Source: Limnoraphis robusta CS-951
GTDB lineage: Bacteria > Cyanobacteriota > Cyanobacteriia > Cyanobacteriales > Microcoleaceae
Length of the DNA stretch: 22,795 nt
Assembly (NCBI RefSeq): GCF_000972705.2
Contig: NZ_LATL02000093.1
Coordinates: 1-22,795 of the forward strand
Direction: 5' to 3'
Part shown: positions 6,856 through 15,156 of the stretch, piece by piece
Layout of the letters: every line of letters starts with the position of its first letter
How positions within the stretch are numbered: the first letter of the stretch is position 1
Made by a program: the position numbers and the translations under genes
Notes under the pieces: model-generated
Database searches by the model: none
What the model was told of the DNA's origin: nothing
What the model saw: only the letters and a program-made list of their open reading frames with translations

Positions 6856-7458
6856 TTAATCTTCAGGAACCGTCGGATTATCGTTAGACTCAAGTCTTTC
6901 AAAATCAACTAAATTAACCAACCCGTAATCATCCTCAGAGAACTGATATTCGCCTTGTTCTAGTGCCTCTGCAAATGTCTCTAAATACGCTCGAAAACTC
7001 GGTGCAATCAGTCCTCTTGTTGATTCTTTCCACTCAACAATAATCACTTGTCCAACATTCCCACCTGTTGCGGGGGCTAAATCTACACATTCACAAGCCC
7101 CGTTACTTTCGAGAGTAAATGGAATCCATTTTGGGTTCCACCAACCGTTCCAAATTCCCTCAGAAACGTCTTCAGGATCGCAGATAAATTTCTCATCTAA
7201 AAACTCTGGCCATTTTTGAGAGATTTCTATTATACCTTGGAGAGAGAGGAATTCCAAGTGTGGAAATAGGGAATAAGAATCCTCATGTTGTCCGTTATGA
7301 ATGCGGTAAGATTGCTGAAAATCTTCTGGAAATTTGACACCAAAAATTTCTTCAACCTGGGCAATTTCCTGATCTGTCGCCCCGGAATTTAGACTTTCTA
7401 GAACTTGCGGTGCATGGGCTGTTAACCAATGATCAATTCTTTCCCAAATTGTGTTCAT
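6856..7458 (-). CDS. SMI1/KNR4 family protein
   Basis: This 200-residue protein carries the SMI1/KNR4 fold: an N-terminal helix (IWERIDHWLTAHAP), the hallmark ATDQEIAQVEEIFGVKFPED segment (27-46), SYRIHNGQ, the LFPHLEFLSLQGI core and WIPFTLESNGACECVDLAP. It is cytoplasmic and acidic. In bacteria the superfamily includes many immunity proteins for polymorphic toxins, but cyanobacterial solo members have no known role. It starts 28 nt after the end of the broken antitoxin gene on the same strand and may once have been co-transcribed with it. No toxin of a contact-dependent or secreted type lies nearby. The Shine-Dalgarno is weak. Confidence 0.8.
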   Translation of the reverse strand: MNTIWERIDHWLTAHAPQVLESLNSGATDQEIAQVEEIFGVKFPEDFQQSYRIHNGQHEDSYSLFPHLEFLSLQGIIEISQKWPEFLDEKFICDPEDVSEGIWNGWWNPKWIPFTLESNGACECVDLAPATGGNVGQVIIVEWKESTRGLIAPSFRAYLETFAEALEQGEYQFSEDDYGLVNLVDFERLESNDNPTVPED

Positions 7459-7485
7459 ATTCTTTACTTACTAATTTTCAACATT

Positions 7486-7684
7486 TCACAATGTTTCTGG
7501 ATCAAGCTCTTGGGTTTTACCTGCACGATACTCATTCATCGCCATAGCAGCAAGTTTAGCAAGAGTATCGGGAGAACGAGAGAATACTTCATCCCAGCGT
7601 TGCTCGTCTTCTAATTCTTCGAGAATCATCGAAGCGATTCCCTCCGGGACGCTACGCGATCGCACGTTTAAGTAACTCAGTCAT
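7486..7684 (-). pseudogene. Antitoxin gene broken by a small palindromic repeat
   Basis: The 5' part reads MTELLKRAIA and then hits TAG (7652-7654). The 3' part is open in another frame and reads IASMILEELEDEQRWDEVF, continues through SPDTLAKLAAMAMNEYRAGK, and ends TQELDPETL at TGA 7486-7488. From memory, the two halves together match a common cyanobacterial type II antitoxin of about 70 residues, in which roughly ten residues join RAIA to IASM. Here that joint is replaced by a HIP1-headed repeat, causing a stop and a +1 frame change. No RelE/ParE-like toxin follows; the SMI1/KNR4 gene does. A naive gene finder would miss this locus. Confidence 0.75.
7634..7663 (-). repeat. HIP1-headed repeat disrupting the antitoxin gene
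   Basis: On the minus strand the element reads GCGATCGCGTAGCGTCCC followed by GGAGGGAATCGC. It contains TCCCGGAGGGA, a near-perfect palindrome, between GCGATCGC and a GATTCC/AATCGC-type edge. Such GCGTAGCGTCCC...GGGATCGC units are, from memory, common small dispersed repeats in filamentous cyanobacteria. It coincides exactly with the break in the antitoxin frame. Confidence 0.7.
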
Positions 7685-7729
7685 AGCTACTACACTTTAA
7701 CAATAAAAATGGCACATATCTATTATCGT

Positions 7730-8686
7730 CTATTCTTCACTTTCTCCTTCTTCTATTTCTACTTCTTCCAAGAACTGGCCATCTCGATTCAGTAAATACC
7801 AAAGATCATCATAGAAAAAGTGATCAATAGTTTTAATGTGTTGTTTAAGTAAGGAATCAATAACCATATTTGGTCGAATATCACAATAATACACACCCTC
7901 TAATGGATTCAACTTGATAGTATAAGCTTTAAAATGCCCGGGTAAGAAAGTTGCACTAATACCAGATTGGTTCTCTTTCTTAGTTTTCTTTCTCTGCACG
8001 TCATTTAGGAAAATAGCAATATGAGGCAAATCGGTACTGGTTAACTTGCTATATAAAAACTTATCTACAAAAATTTTATCAATGCGATCCTTACTAGAAG
8101 TTTTCACTGAACCAATAATTTTGAGTTGATCTTCTTCACTTATCAATAAATCGTGTTGATAACTTGTAGTACACAATATCTCATTGTTATCGTCTTTAAT
8201 TGGTACCTGTACTGTTCCAGCAACGCAATCTATACCTAGCTCTGAAATAATGAGACGGATTAAACGCTCAAAAAGATCTCCGTTGACCTTACGAGCTTGA
8301 TTAGAGCGTCCTGAAGGCAAAGCATCAAGAGCAGCACCAATAGATTGCTGAATAGTGTAAATGGTACAAACTAAAACGTGCCTTAAACTATTTGCAGGTA
8401 ACTGTCTATCTTTTAGCTGTTCAAGAGTTTGTAAAAACTCAATGGAAGCCGTCTCGAATGTACTTTCTTCATACATCAATAAGGTATTAATTGGACGTGT
8501 AATATTGTAGTCTGCATCATCCCTATATTGATAAAATTGATAGTGATTTTCATTTTGCGAGACTATTTTAGCCTGCAAACCGATCTCAACAAAACTTAAA
8601 TATTCTTTGCAGAAACTTATGTAATCTTCAAGAGTTTGAAAACGTTCTTTATCTGTTGCATGATTAACCAGACTTGTTAAGCTCAT
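7730..8686 (-). CDS. Type II restriction endonuclease (PD-(D/E)XK-like)
   Basis: This 318-residue cytoplasmic protein overlaps the upstream DNA methyltransferase by ATGA, the normal layout of a type II restriction-modification pair. Residues 136-150 (GDLFERLIRLIISEL) give a conserved acidic residue on a helix. QHDLLIS (about 177-183, Asp179) and GSVKTSSKDR (192-201, Lys195) form a plausible PD-(D/E)XK core, in which the usual acidic residue of the E-x-K strand is Ser193. The C-terminal DIRPNM...HIKTIDHFFYDDLW block looks strongly conserved in style. The frame is intact with no stop. The recognition sequence cannot be inferred. Identification rests on context plus this motif, not on a named prototype. 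Confidence 0.8.
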   Translation of the reverse strand: MSLTSLVNHATDKERFQTLEDYISFCKEYLSFVEIGLQAKIVSQNENHYQFYQYRDDADYNITRPINTLLMYEESTFETASIEFLQTLEQLKDRQLPANSLRHVLVCTIYTIQQSIGAALDALPSGRSNQARKVNGDLFERLIRLIISELGIDCVAGTVQVPIKDDNNEILCTTSYQHDLLISEEDQLKIIGSVKTSSKDRIDKIFVDKFLYSKLTSTDLPHIAIFLNDVQRKKTKKENQSGISATFLPGHFKAYTIKLNPLEGVYYCDIRPNMVIDSLLKQHIKTIDHFFYDDLWYLLNRDGQFLEEVEIEEGESEE

Positions 8687-9645
8687 CGTATGGCTCCTCT
8701 TCTTTCAGCATTTTTACGATCAAAAGCGATCCATTCTTCTTTTGTCATGGGACGAACATTTTCTATCCGTCTGAACGCCCAATCATTGTACTCGATATTC
8801 AGATCGCAGCCTATCCAACGTCGATTCAGTTGTTCTGCAACAACAAGAGTTGTTCCCGATCCGGAAAAGGGATCGAGAACTAAATCCCCTTCGTTAGAAG
8901 ATGCCAAAACAAATTTTCTTAATAACTCTTCGGGTTTTTGGGTGGGATGAGGGGTGGTTTCACCCATACCGTTACAAGTTGTGGGAATCTCTATCACATC
9001 CTTTGGTTTTGCACCCCTGGGGTTGGGTGTCCAATTGTCCCGCTTTTTTCTTGTTCCTTTTCCATAGGCACTCGTCTTGGCTTGGGGATGGGAGGGGTAT
9101 TTCAAGGTATGTGCGCCGTAAGGAATTCGTACATCATCTACATTGAGTTTAACGCTTTTTGATTTCCGAAAATGAAGAATACTTTCGTGAGAACGACCCC
9201 AATCGTTACCCAAATTCGCTTTATTTTTGTAGTGCCAAATTAGCCAGCGACACCCCTTAAAATATTTTGATGCCGGATATTTTATATCGGCTAAGATTTC
9301 AGAAAATCCACAAATATACAGAGAACCTGTAGATTTCAAAATACGCGAAGCTTCAACAATCCACTGAAGCGACCATTCAACGTACTGCTCTTGATTCTCA
9401 AAATTATCCCAATCGGCTTTTTTAATATTGTAAGGCGGATCGGCAAAAATTAGATCGATACTTTCAGAATCAAGAGATTTCAGCCAATCAATTGAATCAC
9501 CTTGATAAAGTTGCCCATGAGCATGGGAATATTGAAGTTGAAACCCTTGTGCTAAGGGTTTTATGTTCTTCTTAATTTGTTGTGTTCCAAACTCCAAAGC
9601 GAAAGAGAGTTGTGTCCCGTTTGGAGCTTGATTTGAACTAGCCAC
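8683..9645 (-). CDS. Beta-class DNA adenine-N6 methyltransferase
   Basis: This is a 320-residue site-specific DNA methyltransferase that protects host DNA from the partner endonuclease. Motif order is that of the beta class: catalytic DPPYN (69-73) first, the target-recognition region in the middle (about 150-230), then HPTQKPEELL (233-242) and the AdoMet-binding DPFSGSGTT (258-266) near the C-terminus. DPPY with Asp points to N6-adenine rather than N4-cytosine. The start is GTG at 9643-9645, with AGGAG on the complement of 9658-9662. The stop overlaps the endonuclease ATG (ATGA), suggesting translational coupling. All motifs are intact, so the enzyme is probably active. The target sequence is unknown. 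Confidence 0.93.
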   Translation of the reverse strand: MASSNQAPNGTQLSFALEFGTQQIKKNIKPLAQGFQLQYSHAHGQLYQGDSIDWLKSLDSESIDLIFADPPYNIKKADWDNFENQEQYVEWSLQWIVEASRILKSTGSLYICGFSEILADIKYPASKYFKGCRWLIWHYKNKANLGNDWGRSHESILHFRKSKSVKLNVDDVRIPYGAHTLKYPSHPQAKTSAYGKGTRKKRDNWTPNPRGAKPKDVIEIPTTCNGMGETTPHPTQKPEELLRKFVLASSNEGDLVLDPFSGSGTTLVVAEQLNRRWIGCDLNIEYNDWAFRRIENVRPMTKEEWIAFDRKNAERRGAIR

Positions 9646-9822
9646 TCTAAATTAATTCTCCTCTCTTCATACCAATCACGGTTTTGAATAATCATAGCAC
9701 ATTGAGGTTGGATTTTATAAAAGTTTACTCAAGCAGGAATCTCTTCTATGAAGTTAGGTCTAATTCGATCATGTCTTAGGTTAGTTATAATTTGGCTCAA
9801 AAAGGACTAATATAGACTGTAG

Positions 9823-9850
9823 GTTGGGTTAAACGCCAGTTTAACCCAAC
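9823..9850. repeat. Perfect 12-bp inverted repeat, GTTGGGT family
   Basis: GTTGGGTTAAAC (9823-9834) and GTTTAACCCAAC (9839-9850) pair perfectly across a 4-base loop, GCCA. It begins with the same TGTAGGTTGGGT edge as the repeats at both ends of the window. Confidence 0.85.
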
Positions 9851-9887
9851 AATAACAACCCTGTTAGGTTCAATCAAGCTCTGGTTT

Positions 9888-9912
9888 GTTGGGTTTCGTT
9901 CCTCAACCCAAC
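9888..9912. repeat. 8-bp inverted repeat, GTTGGGTT family
   Basis: GTTGGGTT (9888-9895) pairs with AACCCAAC (9905-9912) across nine bases, TCGTTCCTC, and continues into CTAC. It is a second member of the same dispersed family as 9823-9850. Confidence 0.8.
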
Positions 9913-10018
9913 CTACTTGATTTCAAATTTTATCATGTCTTAGGGTAGTTATAATTTTGCTCAAAAAAGACTAAAATAGATAAAGTTCCTCCTGACTAAC
10001 GTCATTTTTTCTATTCCT

Positions 10019-12805
10019 ATGCACCTAATTTTATGCCATACCACCGCAGATTTTGATGCTTTAGGCGCCGCTGTTGGACTGTCACGTTTGTATCCGGGAA
10101 GTAAAATCGTTTTAACAGGCGGTTCTCATCCAGCCGTGCGAGATTTTTTAGCCTTACATCGAGATGAATTTCCCCTCATTGAACGACGTTCTGTTAACCC
10201 AGAAAATATTCGTTTTCTAACCGTTGTTGATACTCAAAATCGTCAACGTTTAGGGAAAGCATCGGAATGGTTTGATTTACCCGATTTATACGAAATAACC
10301 GTCTGTGATCATCATCCCGATAGTGAGTTAAATATTCCTGCAACAACCACTCAAATAGAATCCGTTGGTGCGACAACAACGTTAGTCGTTGAAAAGCTAC
10401 AACTTGCCGAAAAACAAAGCCAAACTGAAGACACAAAATGGCTATTAACCGCAGCAGAAGCAACGGTAATGGCGTTAGGAATTCATGTGGATACAGGTTC
10501 ACTCACCTTTGAAGGAAGTACAGCCAGAGATGCCTTAGCGTTGGCGTGGCTGATGCAAAAAGGCGCGAGTTTACAGGTGATCGCAGAATATATTGAACCG
10601 GGATTTTCACCCGAATTACAAGATTTACTCACGACAGCTTTAGAACAGTTAAATCAAGTCACTGTTCATGGTTATAAAGTGGCTTGGATATTGTTAGAAA
10701 CGGAGGACTATGTACCGGGTTTATCGAGTTTAGCTTCCCAACTGATTGAGATTACCGAAAGTGATGCGTTATTACTCGGAAATTGCCAGCAACGTCAGAA
10801 TAAAGAAGCTGAACGCTTAACGATTATTGGACGTTCCCGCATCGAACAAACGAACCTCAATCAACTATTTAAACCGTTGGGTGGTGGAGGTCATCATCAA
10901 GCGGCTTCTGTGGTTATTAAAGATACTAATCCCTCAGAAAAATTAGCAGAAATTGTCGAAGCATTTCAAGCACAAATTCCTCATCCTCCGACTGCAAAAG
11001 AGTTGATGTCTTCTCCCGTTAGAACTATTCGTCCTGAAACAACCATTGCAGAAGCCCATCGAATTTTACTACGTTATGGTCATTCCGGTTTATCAGTTGT
11101 AGATGAACAAGATCAATTAGTGGGAATTATTTCTCGGCGTGACCTTGATATTGCACTGCATCATGGGTTTAGTCATGCTCCCGTTAAAGGGTATATGACG
11201 CCGCAATTAAAAACCATTACACCCGACACAACGTTACCGGAAATAGAGTCATTAATGGTGACGTATGATATCGGACGTTTACCTGTTTTAGACGGGAATA
11301 ATTTAGTAGGAATTGTCACCCGAACCGACGTTTTACGACTGCTTCACCAACAACAACAGCCGAAAAAAACGTTAATGCAAGGCTGTATTCCCGGTTCAAC
11401 TTGTGATTCTATTCAACAGCTACTTGAACAGCGTTTGGCGCCGCCTTTATTAGAACTCTTGAACCGACTGGCGGAACTCACCCAACAACGGGGTTGGCAA
11501 CTTTATTTAGTAGGGGGAGCGGTACGAGATTTGTTATTAGCTGATCCGGAAAAAACGCTATTACTGACTGATATTGATTTAGTGGTTGATGGTTGTCATC
11601 AAAGTTTAGAAGTCACAGAAAACCCTCAACAAAAAGCTAAAAATCCGCCTGCTGTTGAATTAGCCTCTGCTTTACAAAAATCCTATTCTAATGCTCGTTT
11701 AGATGTTCATGGACAGTTTCAAACGGCTGCTTTATTATGGCATAATGATCCGATTTTAGATTCATTATGGATAGATATTGCAACAGCGAGAACAGAATTT
11801 TATCCCTATCCCGCAGCCAACCCGGAAGTTGAAGCGAGTTCAATTCGTCAAGATTTGTACCGACGAGATTTTACGATTAATGCGTTAGCCTTGCGTCTAA
11901 CTCAACCCCATCAAGGTGAATTATTAGACTTTTTTGGTGGGGTTAATGACTTAGAAAATCGAAAAATTAGAGTTTTACACGCCAATAGTTTTATTGAAGA
12001 TCCGACGCGAATTTATCGAGCGGTTCGGTTTGCGGTGCGACTGGGATTTGACATTGAGTTTCAAACGAAAGATTATATTCAATATGCGATTAATAGCGGG
12101 ATTTATGAAAGAGTGCAATCACAAAATTATTCGGCTCAACAACGGGTTCCGGCTCTGGAAACTCGCCTGAAAAGTGAGTTAAAATATATTTTACAAGCTC
12201 CCTACTGGAAACCTGCGTTACAATTATTGGGAGAATTAAAAGCATTACGGTGTATTCATCCGACGTTAGAATTGAACCCGGAGTTGTGGCGACAAGTTCA
12301 ATTTGTAGATCGGTGTTTACTTCGTTTTGATGCCGAGAAAACCTTAACCCATTGGCAGGTACGGCTAGAGGTGTTAATTGCTCATTTAGCGCCGGAATAT
12401 CGAGGCGATGTTGCGGAAACGCTGCAATTTCCTGTAGACAGCACTGAACGACTTCAACAGTTAGAATCTGCTAAAGCCGAGGTGGTAAAATTGATGCCAG
12501 AATGCCAACTAGCCAGTCAATTTTACAGACTGTTAGTGCCTTATAATTTGCCAATGTTGATTTTAATCGCAGTGCAATGTCCGCGATGGGTTCGACGTCG
12601 AATTTGGCAATATTTAACCCATTGGTGGAATATCAAACCGTTGCTGAATGGCAATGATTTGAAACAATTGGGGTATAAACCAAGTTCTCAGTTTAAACAG
12701 ATGCTCGATGATTTGTTGGTTGCAACACTAGATAAAGAGATATGCGATCGCAAATCCGCAGAAGCCTTTATTCAGGCGAAATATTCGTTGCTTGGGGACT
12801 GTTGA
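10019..12805 (+). CDS. DHH phosphoesterase - CBS - tRNA nucleotidyltransferase fusion
   Basis: This 928-residue three-part protein is cytoplasmic. Residues 1-300 are a DHH/DHHA1 phosphoesterase: DFDALGAA (11-18), VVDTQNRQRL, DHHPD (97-101), HVDTGSLTFEGST and GGGGHHQAAS near 289-298, all metal and substrate motifs intact. Residues about 325-445 are two CBS domains, which usually bind adenine nucleotides. Residues about 455-928 are a class II poly(A) polymerase/CCA-type nucleotidyltransferase: LVGGAVRDLLL (497-507), the catalytic DIDLVV (518-523), RRDFTINALA and DPTRIYRAVRFAVRLGF. Cyanobacteria and Aquifex have such long forms. Whether it adds A only, CC, or the full CCA cannot be decided here, so no symbol is given. 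The ATG start at 10019 lacks an obvious Shine-Dalgarno. Confidence 0.93.
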   Translation: MHLILCHTTADFDALGAAVGLSRLYPGSKIVLTGGSHPAVRDFLALHRDEFPLIERRSVNPENIRFLTVVDTQNRQRLGKASEWFDLPDLYEITVCDHHPDSELNIPATTTQIESVGATTTLVVEKLQLAEKQSQTEDTKWLLTAAEATVMALGIHVDTGSLTFEGSTARDALALAWLMQKGASLQVIAEYIEPGFSPELQDLLTTALEQLNQVTVHGYKVAWILLETEDYVPGLSSLASQLIEITESDALLLGNCQQRQNKEAERLTIIGRSRIEQTNLNQLFKPLGGGGHHQAASVVIKDTNPSEKLAEIVEAFQAQIPHPPTAKELMSSPVRTIRPETTIAEAHRILLRYGHSGLSVVDEQDQLVGIISRRDLDIALHHGFSHAPVKGYMTPQLKTITPDTTLPEIESLMVTYDIGRLPVLDGNNLVGIVTRTDVLRLLHQQQQPKKTLMQGCIPGSTCDSIQQLLEQRLAPPLLELLNRLAELTQQRGWQLYLVGGAVRDLLLADPEKTLLLTDIDLVVDGCHQSLEVTENPQQKAKNPPAVELASALQKSYSNARLDVHGQFQTAALLWHNDPILDSLWIDIATARTEFYPYPAANPEVEASSIRQDLYRRDFTINALALRLTQPHQGELLDFFGGVNDLENRKIRVLHANSFIEDPTRIYRAVRFAVRLGFDIEFQTKDYIQYAINSGIYERVQSQNYSAQQRVPALETRLKSELKYILQAPYWKPALQLLGELKALRCIHPTLELNPELWRQVQFVDRCLLRFDAEKTLTHWQVRLEVLIAHLAPEYRGDVAETLQFPVDSTERLQQLESAKAEVVKLMPECQLASQFYRLLVPYNLPMLILIAVQCPRWVRRRIWQYLTHWWNIKPLLNGNDLKQLGYKPSSQFKQMLDDLLVATLDKEICDRKSAEAFIQAKYSLLGDC

Positions 12806-12882
12806 GCCTAATCTGCTCAGATGGACATCCCACACAATATTGATGTTGGGTTGTGCCTAAAAACGGTTTGACTTTCCCCAAA

Positions 12883-13164
12883 TTAGTTGTGACCATAGGG
12901 GTCGCGGCATCCTAAGTATGCAACATCAAAACTCTCTCCAGAATCAGTAGCTTCGCTTTCTAAGCCAGCGAGAATTTGAGTGCGGCTGAGGCGAGCATTT
13001 TGACGAGTAGTGCTACCTGTGGTGCCATTTGTCCAGCCACTATCACCCACTTTGTACTTGTAGCCACAAACGATATCTTGTCCGCTTGTACCGAGGGCTT
13101 GAGCAGGTAGACCGACATTGAGTCCGACGAAAGCAACTGTGATGATACCGATAAGCTTTTTCAT
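12883..13164 (-). CDS. Small secreted protein, unknown
   Basis: This 93-residue protein has a clear signal peptide, MKKLIGIITVAFVGLNVGLP, with an AQA/L cleavage site near residue 23. The mature part (about 70 residues) has two cysteines, one near each end (IVCGYKY and YLGCRDPYG), likely to form one disulfide. A perfect Shine-Dalgarno, AGGAGG, lies on the complement of 13171-13176, 6 nt before the ATG. I recognise no family. Being alone and well translated, it is probably a periplasmic or extracellular factor (inference). The 279-nt gap upstream (13165-13442) is AT-rich with no gene seen. Confidence 0.7.
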   Translation of the reverse strand: MKKLIGIITVAFVGLNVGLPAQALGTSGQDIVCGYKYKVGDSGWTNGTTGSTTRQNARLSRTQILAGLESEATDSGESFDVAYLGCRDPYGHN

Positions 13165-13442
13165 CCAAAACCTCCTAGTATATGGTGTACTTGCTTGGCT
13201 TTAATCATTACTTTATAGGTTCTTCCAATTTGGATCAGTATCTATCTGCACGGATTTAATAAATTAAAAATGTTATCCTAATAACAAGCCATGAATCGCA
13301 ATTTAGCTTTCAATTTTGGCGGAATCAACTGATTGAATTTACCTTTTATAAAGAAAAAATAAAGTTAAATTGATTACACTTTTTCAGCCATTCAAAGACA
13401 CCTTTTTCTAAGTTTTAATATTCTCTCAATACTAAAAATAAA

Positions 13443-14879
13443 TCAAGTCAAGACTTGAGACTCAACAGAAGCGGGTTTACGACTTTTCAGCCAATAGGTT
13501 GTCATTTCGCCGCGACCCTTGACTTGAACGATCCCTCGTTTTTCTAGGACATATTGATGCTTTAATAATTCATAGGTCGCTTCTGTAACGTGTATTTCGC
13601 CCACTTTCCCGTGAGATTCCATGCGACTGGCGATATTAACGGCATCTCCCCAGAGATCATAGGAAAACTTCTTTAACCCAATCACACCCGCCACCACAGG
13701 GCCAGTATTAATCCCAATTCGGAGATTGAGTATTTTATTATCTTCTCGTTTAAATCGATAAATTTCTTGCTGCATATCCAGCGCCATTTGAGCGATCGCT
13801 TCTGCATGATCACTTCTGGGTTTGGGTAGTCCTCCGACAACCATATACGCATCTCCGATGGTTTTAATTTTCTCTAACCCGTGTCGTTCCGCCAAGCGAT
13901 CAAAACTAGAAAAAATTTGATTGAGTAAACTAACTAATTCCGTCGGGGAAATTTGAGAAGCCAGTCCGGTAAAATCAGTAATATCCGCAAATAAAATCGT
14001 CGCCTGTTCAAAGCGATCGGCAATTAAACCCGGTTGTTGTTTAAGCTGTTCAGCAATCGCTTGAGGTAAAATATTCAGTAAAAGCTGTTCTGATTTTTCC
14101 TTTTCCACTCGCAAAGCATCTTCAGCCTTTTGACGTGAGGTAATCGCTTGATGAATCTGATCAAACATCTGCATAAAGGCAGAAATCACATCTCCTAACT
14201 CATCGCTGCGTTGAATAGAAGCCGAATAAAATTGAGGCGGTTCTTGATTTTGATAAATTGATTTTCCCGCTTTGATTAAATCCAGTCGGAGATTTAAAAT
14301 CGGTGTAATCACCATTTTTTCTAAAACAATCATCGTTCCGATGACGACAAAAAAGGAAATAATCAGCACTAATCCAGCAATTCTGACAATAAAAAATCTA
14401 ACTTCTTGCGTGATTTGATCAGCATCATGGCGAACGACAACTAAATAATTATCTTTTAAAGAGTCGAGATTACAAGCAAAATCATAGCGATCGCCGGATG
14501 CTGTGTTTAGATAGAGACTGTCACCTTGTCTGGCTTGAGAAAACGACAGTTGAGGCGGTTCGCCAAATTCTCCGATGAGTTGTCCGTCGGGAAGTTGATA
14601 TAATGCACCGCCTAAAACCGGATCATCAAGCTGATTGAGATGAATTAATTGTTTTAAGAGTTCGGCTTGTGACTGATAAGGATAGGTGGCAATAATCCAA
14701 GCAACTTTACCCGAAGACACCATCGCAAGCTGTTGTAAAAGTTCCTGCTTTCGACGATAAACAGAAGGAACTAAAATAATCAACTCAATCAAAAAAATAC
14801 TGGCTAAAATCCAGATCGAGATCCGCTTAGATAAACGAGCCTTTAAAAATCTAAGCAACGGTCTCCCCTGAGATGACAT
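13443..14879 (-). CDS. Membrane class III adenylate cyclase with HAMP domain
   Basis: This 478-residue enzyme makes cAMP from ATP. Layout: a transmembrane helix (about 20-38), an extracytoplasmic sensor region (39-162), a second helix (163-186), a HAMP linker (187-245), a short coiled signalling helix, and the catalytic domain (288-468). Metal-binding Asp299 (FADITDF) and Asp343 (GDAYM) are present. The purine-selecting Lys337 (EKIKTIGD) and Asp408 (SYDLWGD) are those of adenylate rather than guanylate cyclases. The transition-state residues Asn415 and Arg419 (NIASR) are also present, so a homodimer should be active. AGGAGG lies 9 nt before the ATG. The sensed signal is unknown; no CRP-like gene or convincing CRP site is in the window. 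Confidence 0.93.
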   Translation of the reverse strand: MSSQGRPLLRFLKARLSKRISIWILASIFLIELIILVPSVYRRKQELLQQLAMVSSGKVAWIIATYPYQSQAELLKQLIHLNQLDDPVLGGALYQLPDGQLIGEFGEPPQLSFSQARQGDSLYLNTASGDRYDFACNLDSLKDNYLVVVRHDADQITQEVRFFIVRIAGLVLIISFFVVIGTMIVLEKMVITPILNLRLDLIKAGKSIYQNQEPPQFYSASIQRSDELGDVISAFMQMFDQIHQAITSRQKAEDALRVEKEKSEQLLLNILPQAIAEQLKQQPGLIADRFEQATILFADITDFTGLASQISPTELVSLLNQIFSSFDRLAERHGLEKIKTIGDAYMVVGGLPKPRSDHAEAIAQMALDMQQEIYRFKREDNKILNLRIGINTGPVVAGVIGLKKFSYDLWGDAVNIASRMESHGKVGEIHVTEATYELLKHQYVLEKRGIVQVKGRGEMTTYWLKSRKPASVESQVLT

Positions 14880-15156
14880 TGCTCAAGCCTCCTGTGAAAG
14901 TTAGCAGAAATTGTATTAAAATGAATTGAGTATAAAGGACTAGGTTTTTGCTCTTATTATTAATAGACCTTCTGTAGCTCGGCATCCGCATTAGACCCTG
15001 AATTTGATGACAAGTTTCACAGTCTCAATCTTGAGCTTAACACAAACATTCAGAACAATCGTTCACTCTAGTCAGCTTTGGATGAGTTTTCGGTACAATC
15101 AACAGAAGGATTGCATCCTAGAATGAATCGCTATTTCAACCCAGTTTCCCTAACCT

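Larger units (their letters stand above)
9768..9981. repeat. Imperfect 50-bp direct repeat flanking two hairpin repeats
   Basis: 9768-9817 and 9932-9981 match at 45 of 50 positions by my count (both begin ATCATGTCTTAGG). The 164-bp offset holds two inverted repeats at 9823-9850 and 9888-9912. This fills the 373-nt gap between the divergent methyltransferase and nucleotidyltransferase genes, so the second copy lies within 40 nt of the start at 10019 and probably in its 5' leader or promoter. No gene is visible in the gap. Confidence 0.8.

Noticed and set aside
8674..9162. Plus-strand open frames opposite the methyltransferase and endonuclease.
   Set aside because: They are antisense shadows of two genes with clear conserved motifs and have no recognisable protein features.
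9823..9912. CRISPR-like array from the repeated GTTGGGTT elements.
   Set aside because: The units differ in length and are internally palindromic, with no regular unique spacers and no cas genes.
9768..9981. Insertion sequence or MITE with target-site duplication.
   Set aside because: The 50-bp flanking repeats are too long for a target duplication, and no terminal inverted repeats or transposase could be defined; listed instead as an unexplained duplication.
14880..15156. Possible CRP/cAMP site near the adenylate cyclase (TGTGA at about 14894 and TTCACAGT near 15016).
   Set aside because: The half-sites are not paired with the TGTGA-N6-TCACA spacing; single pentamers are expected by chance.
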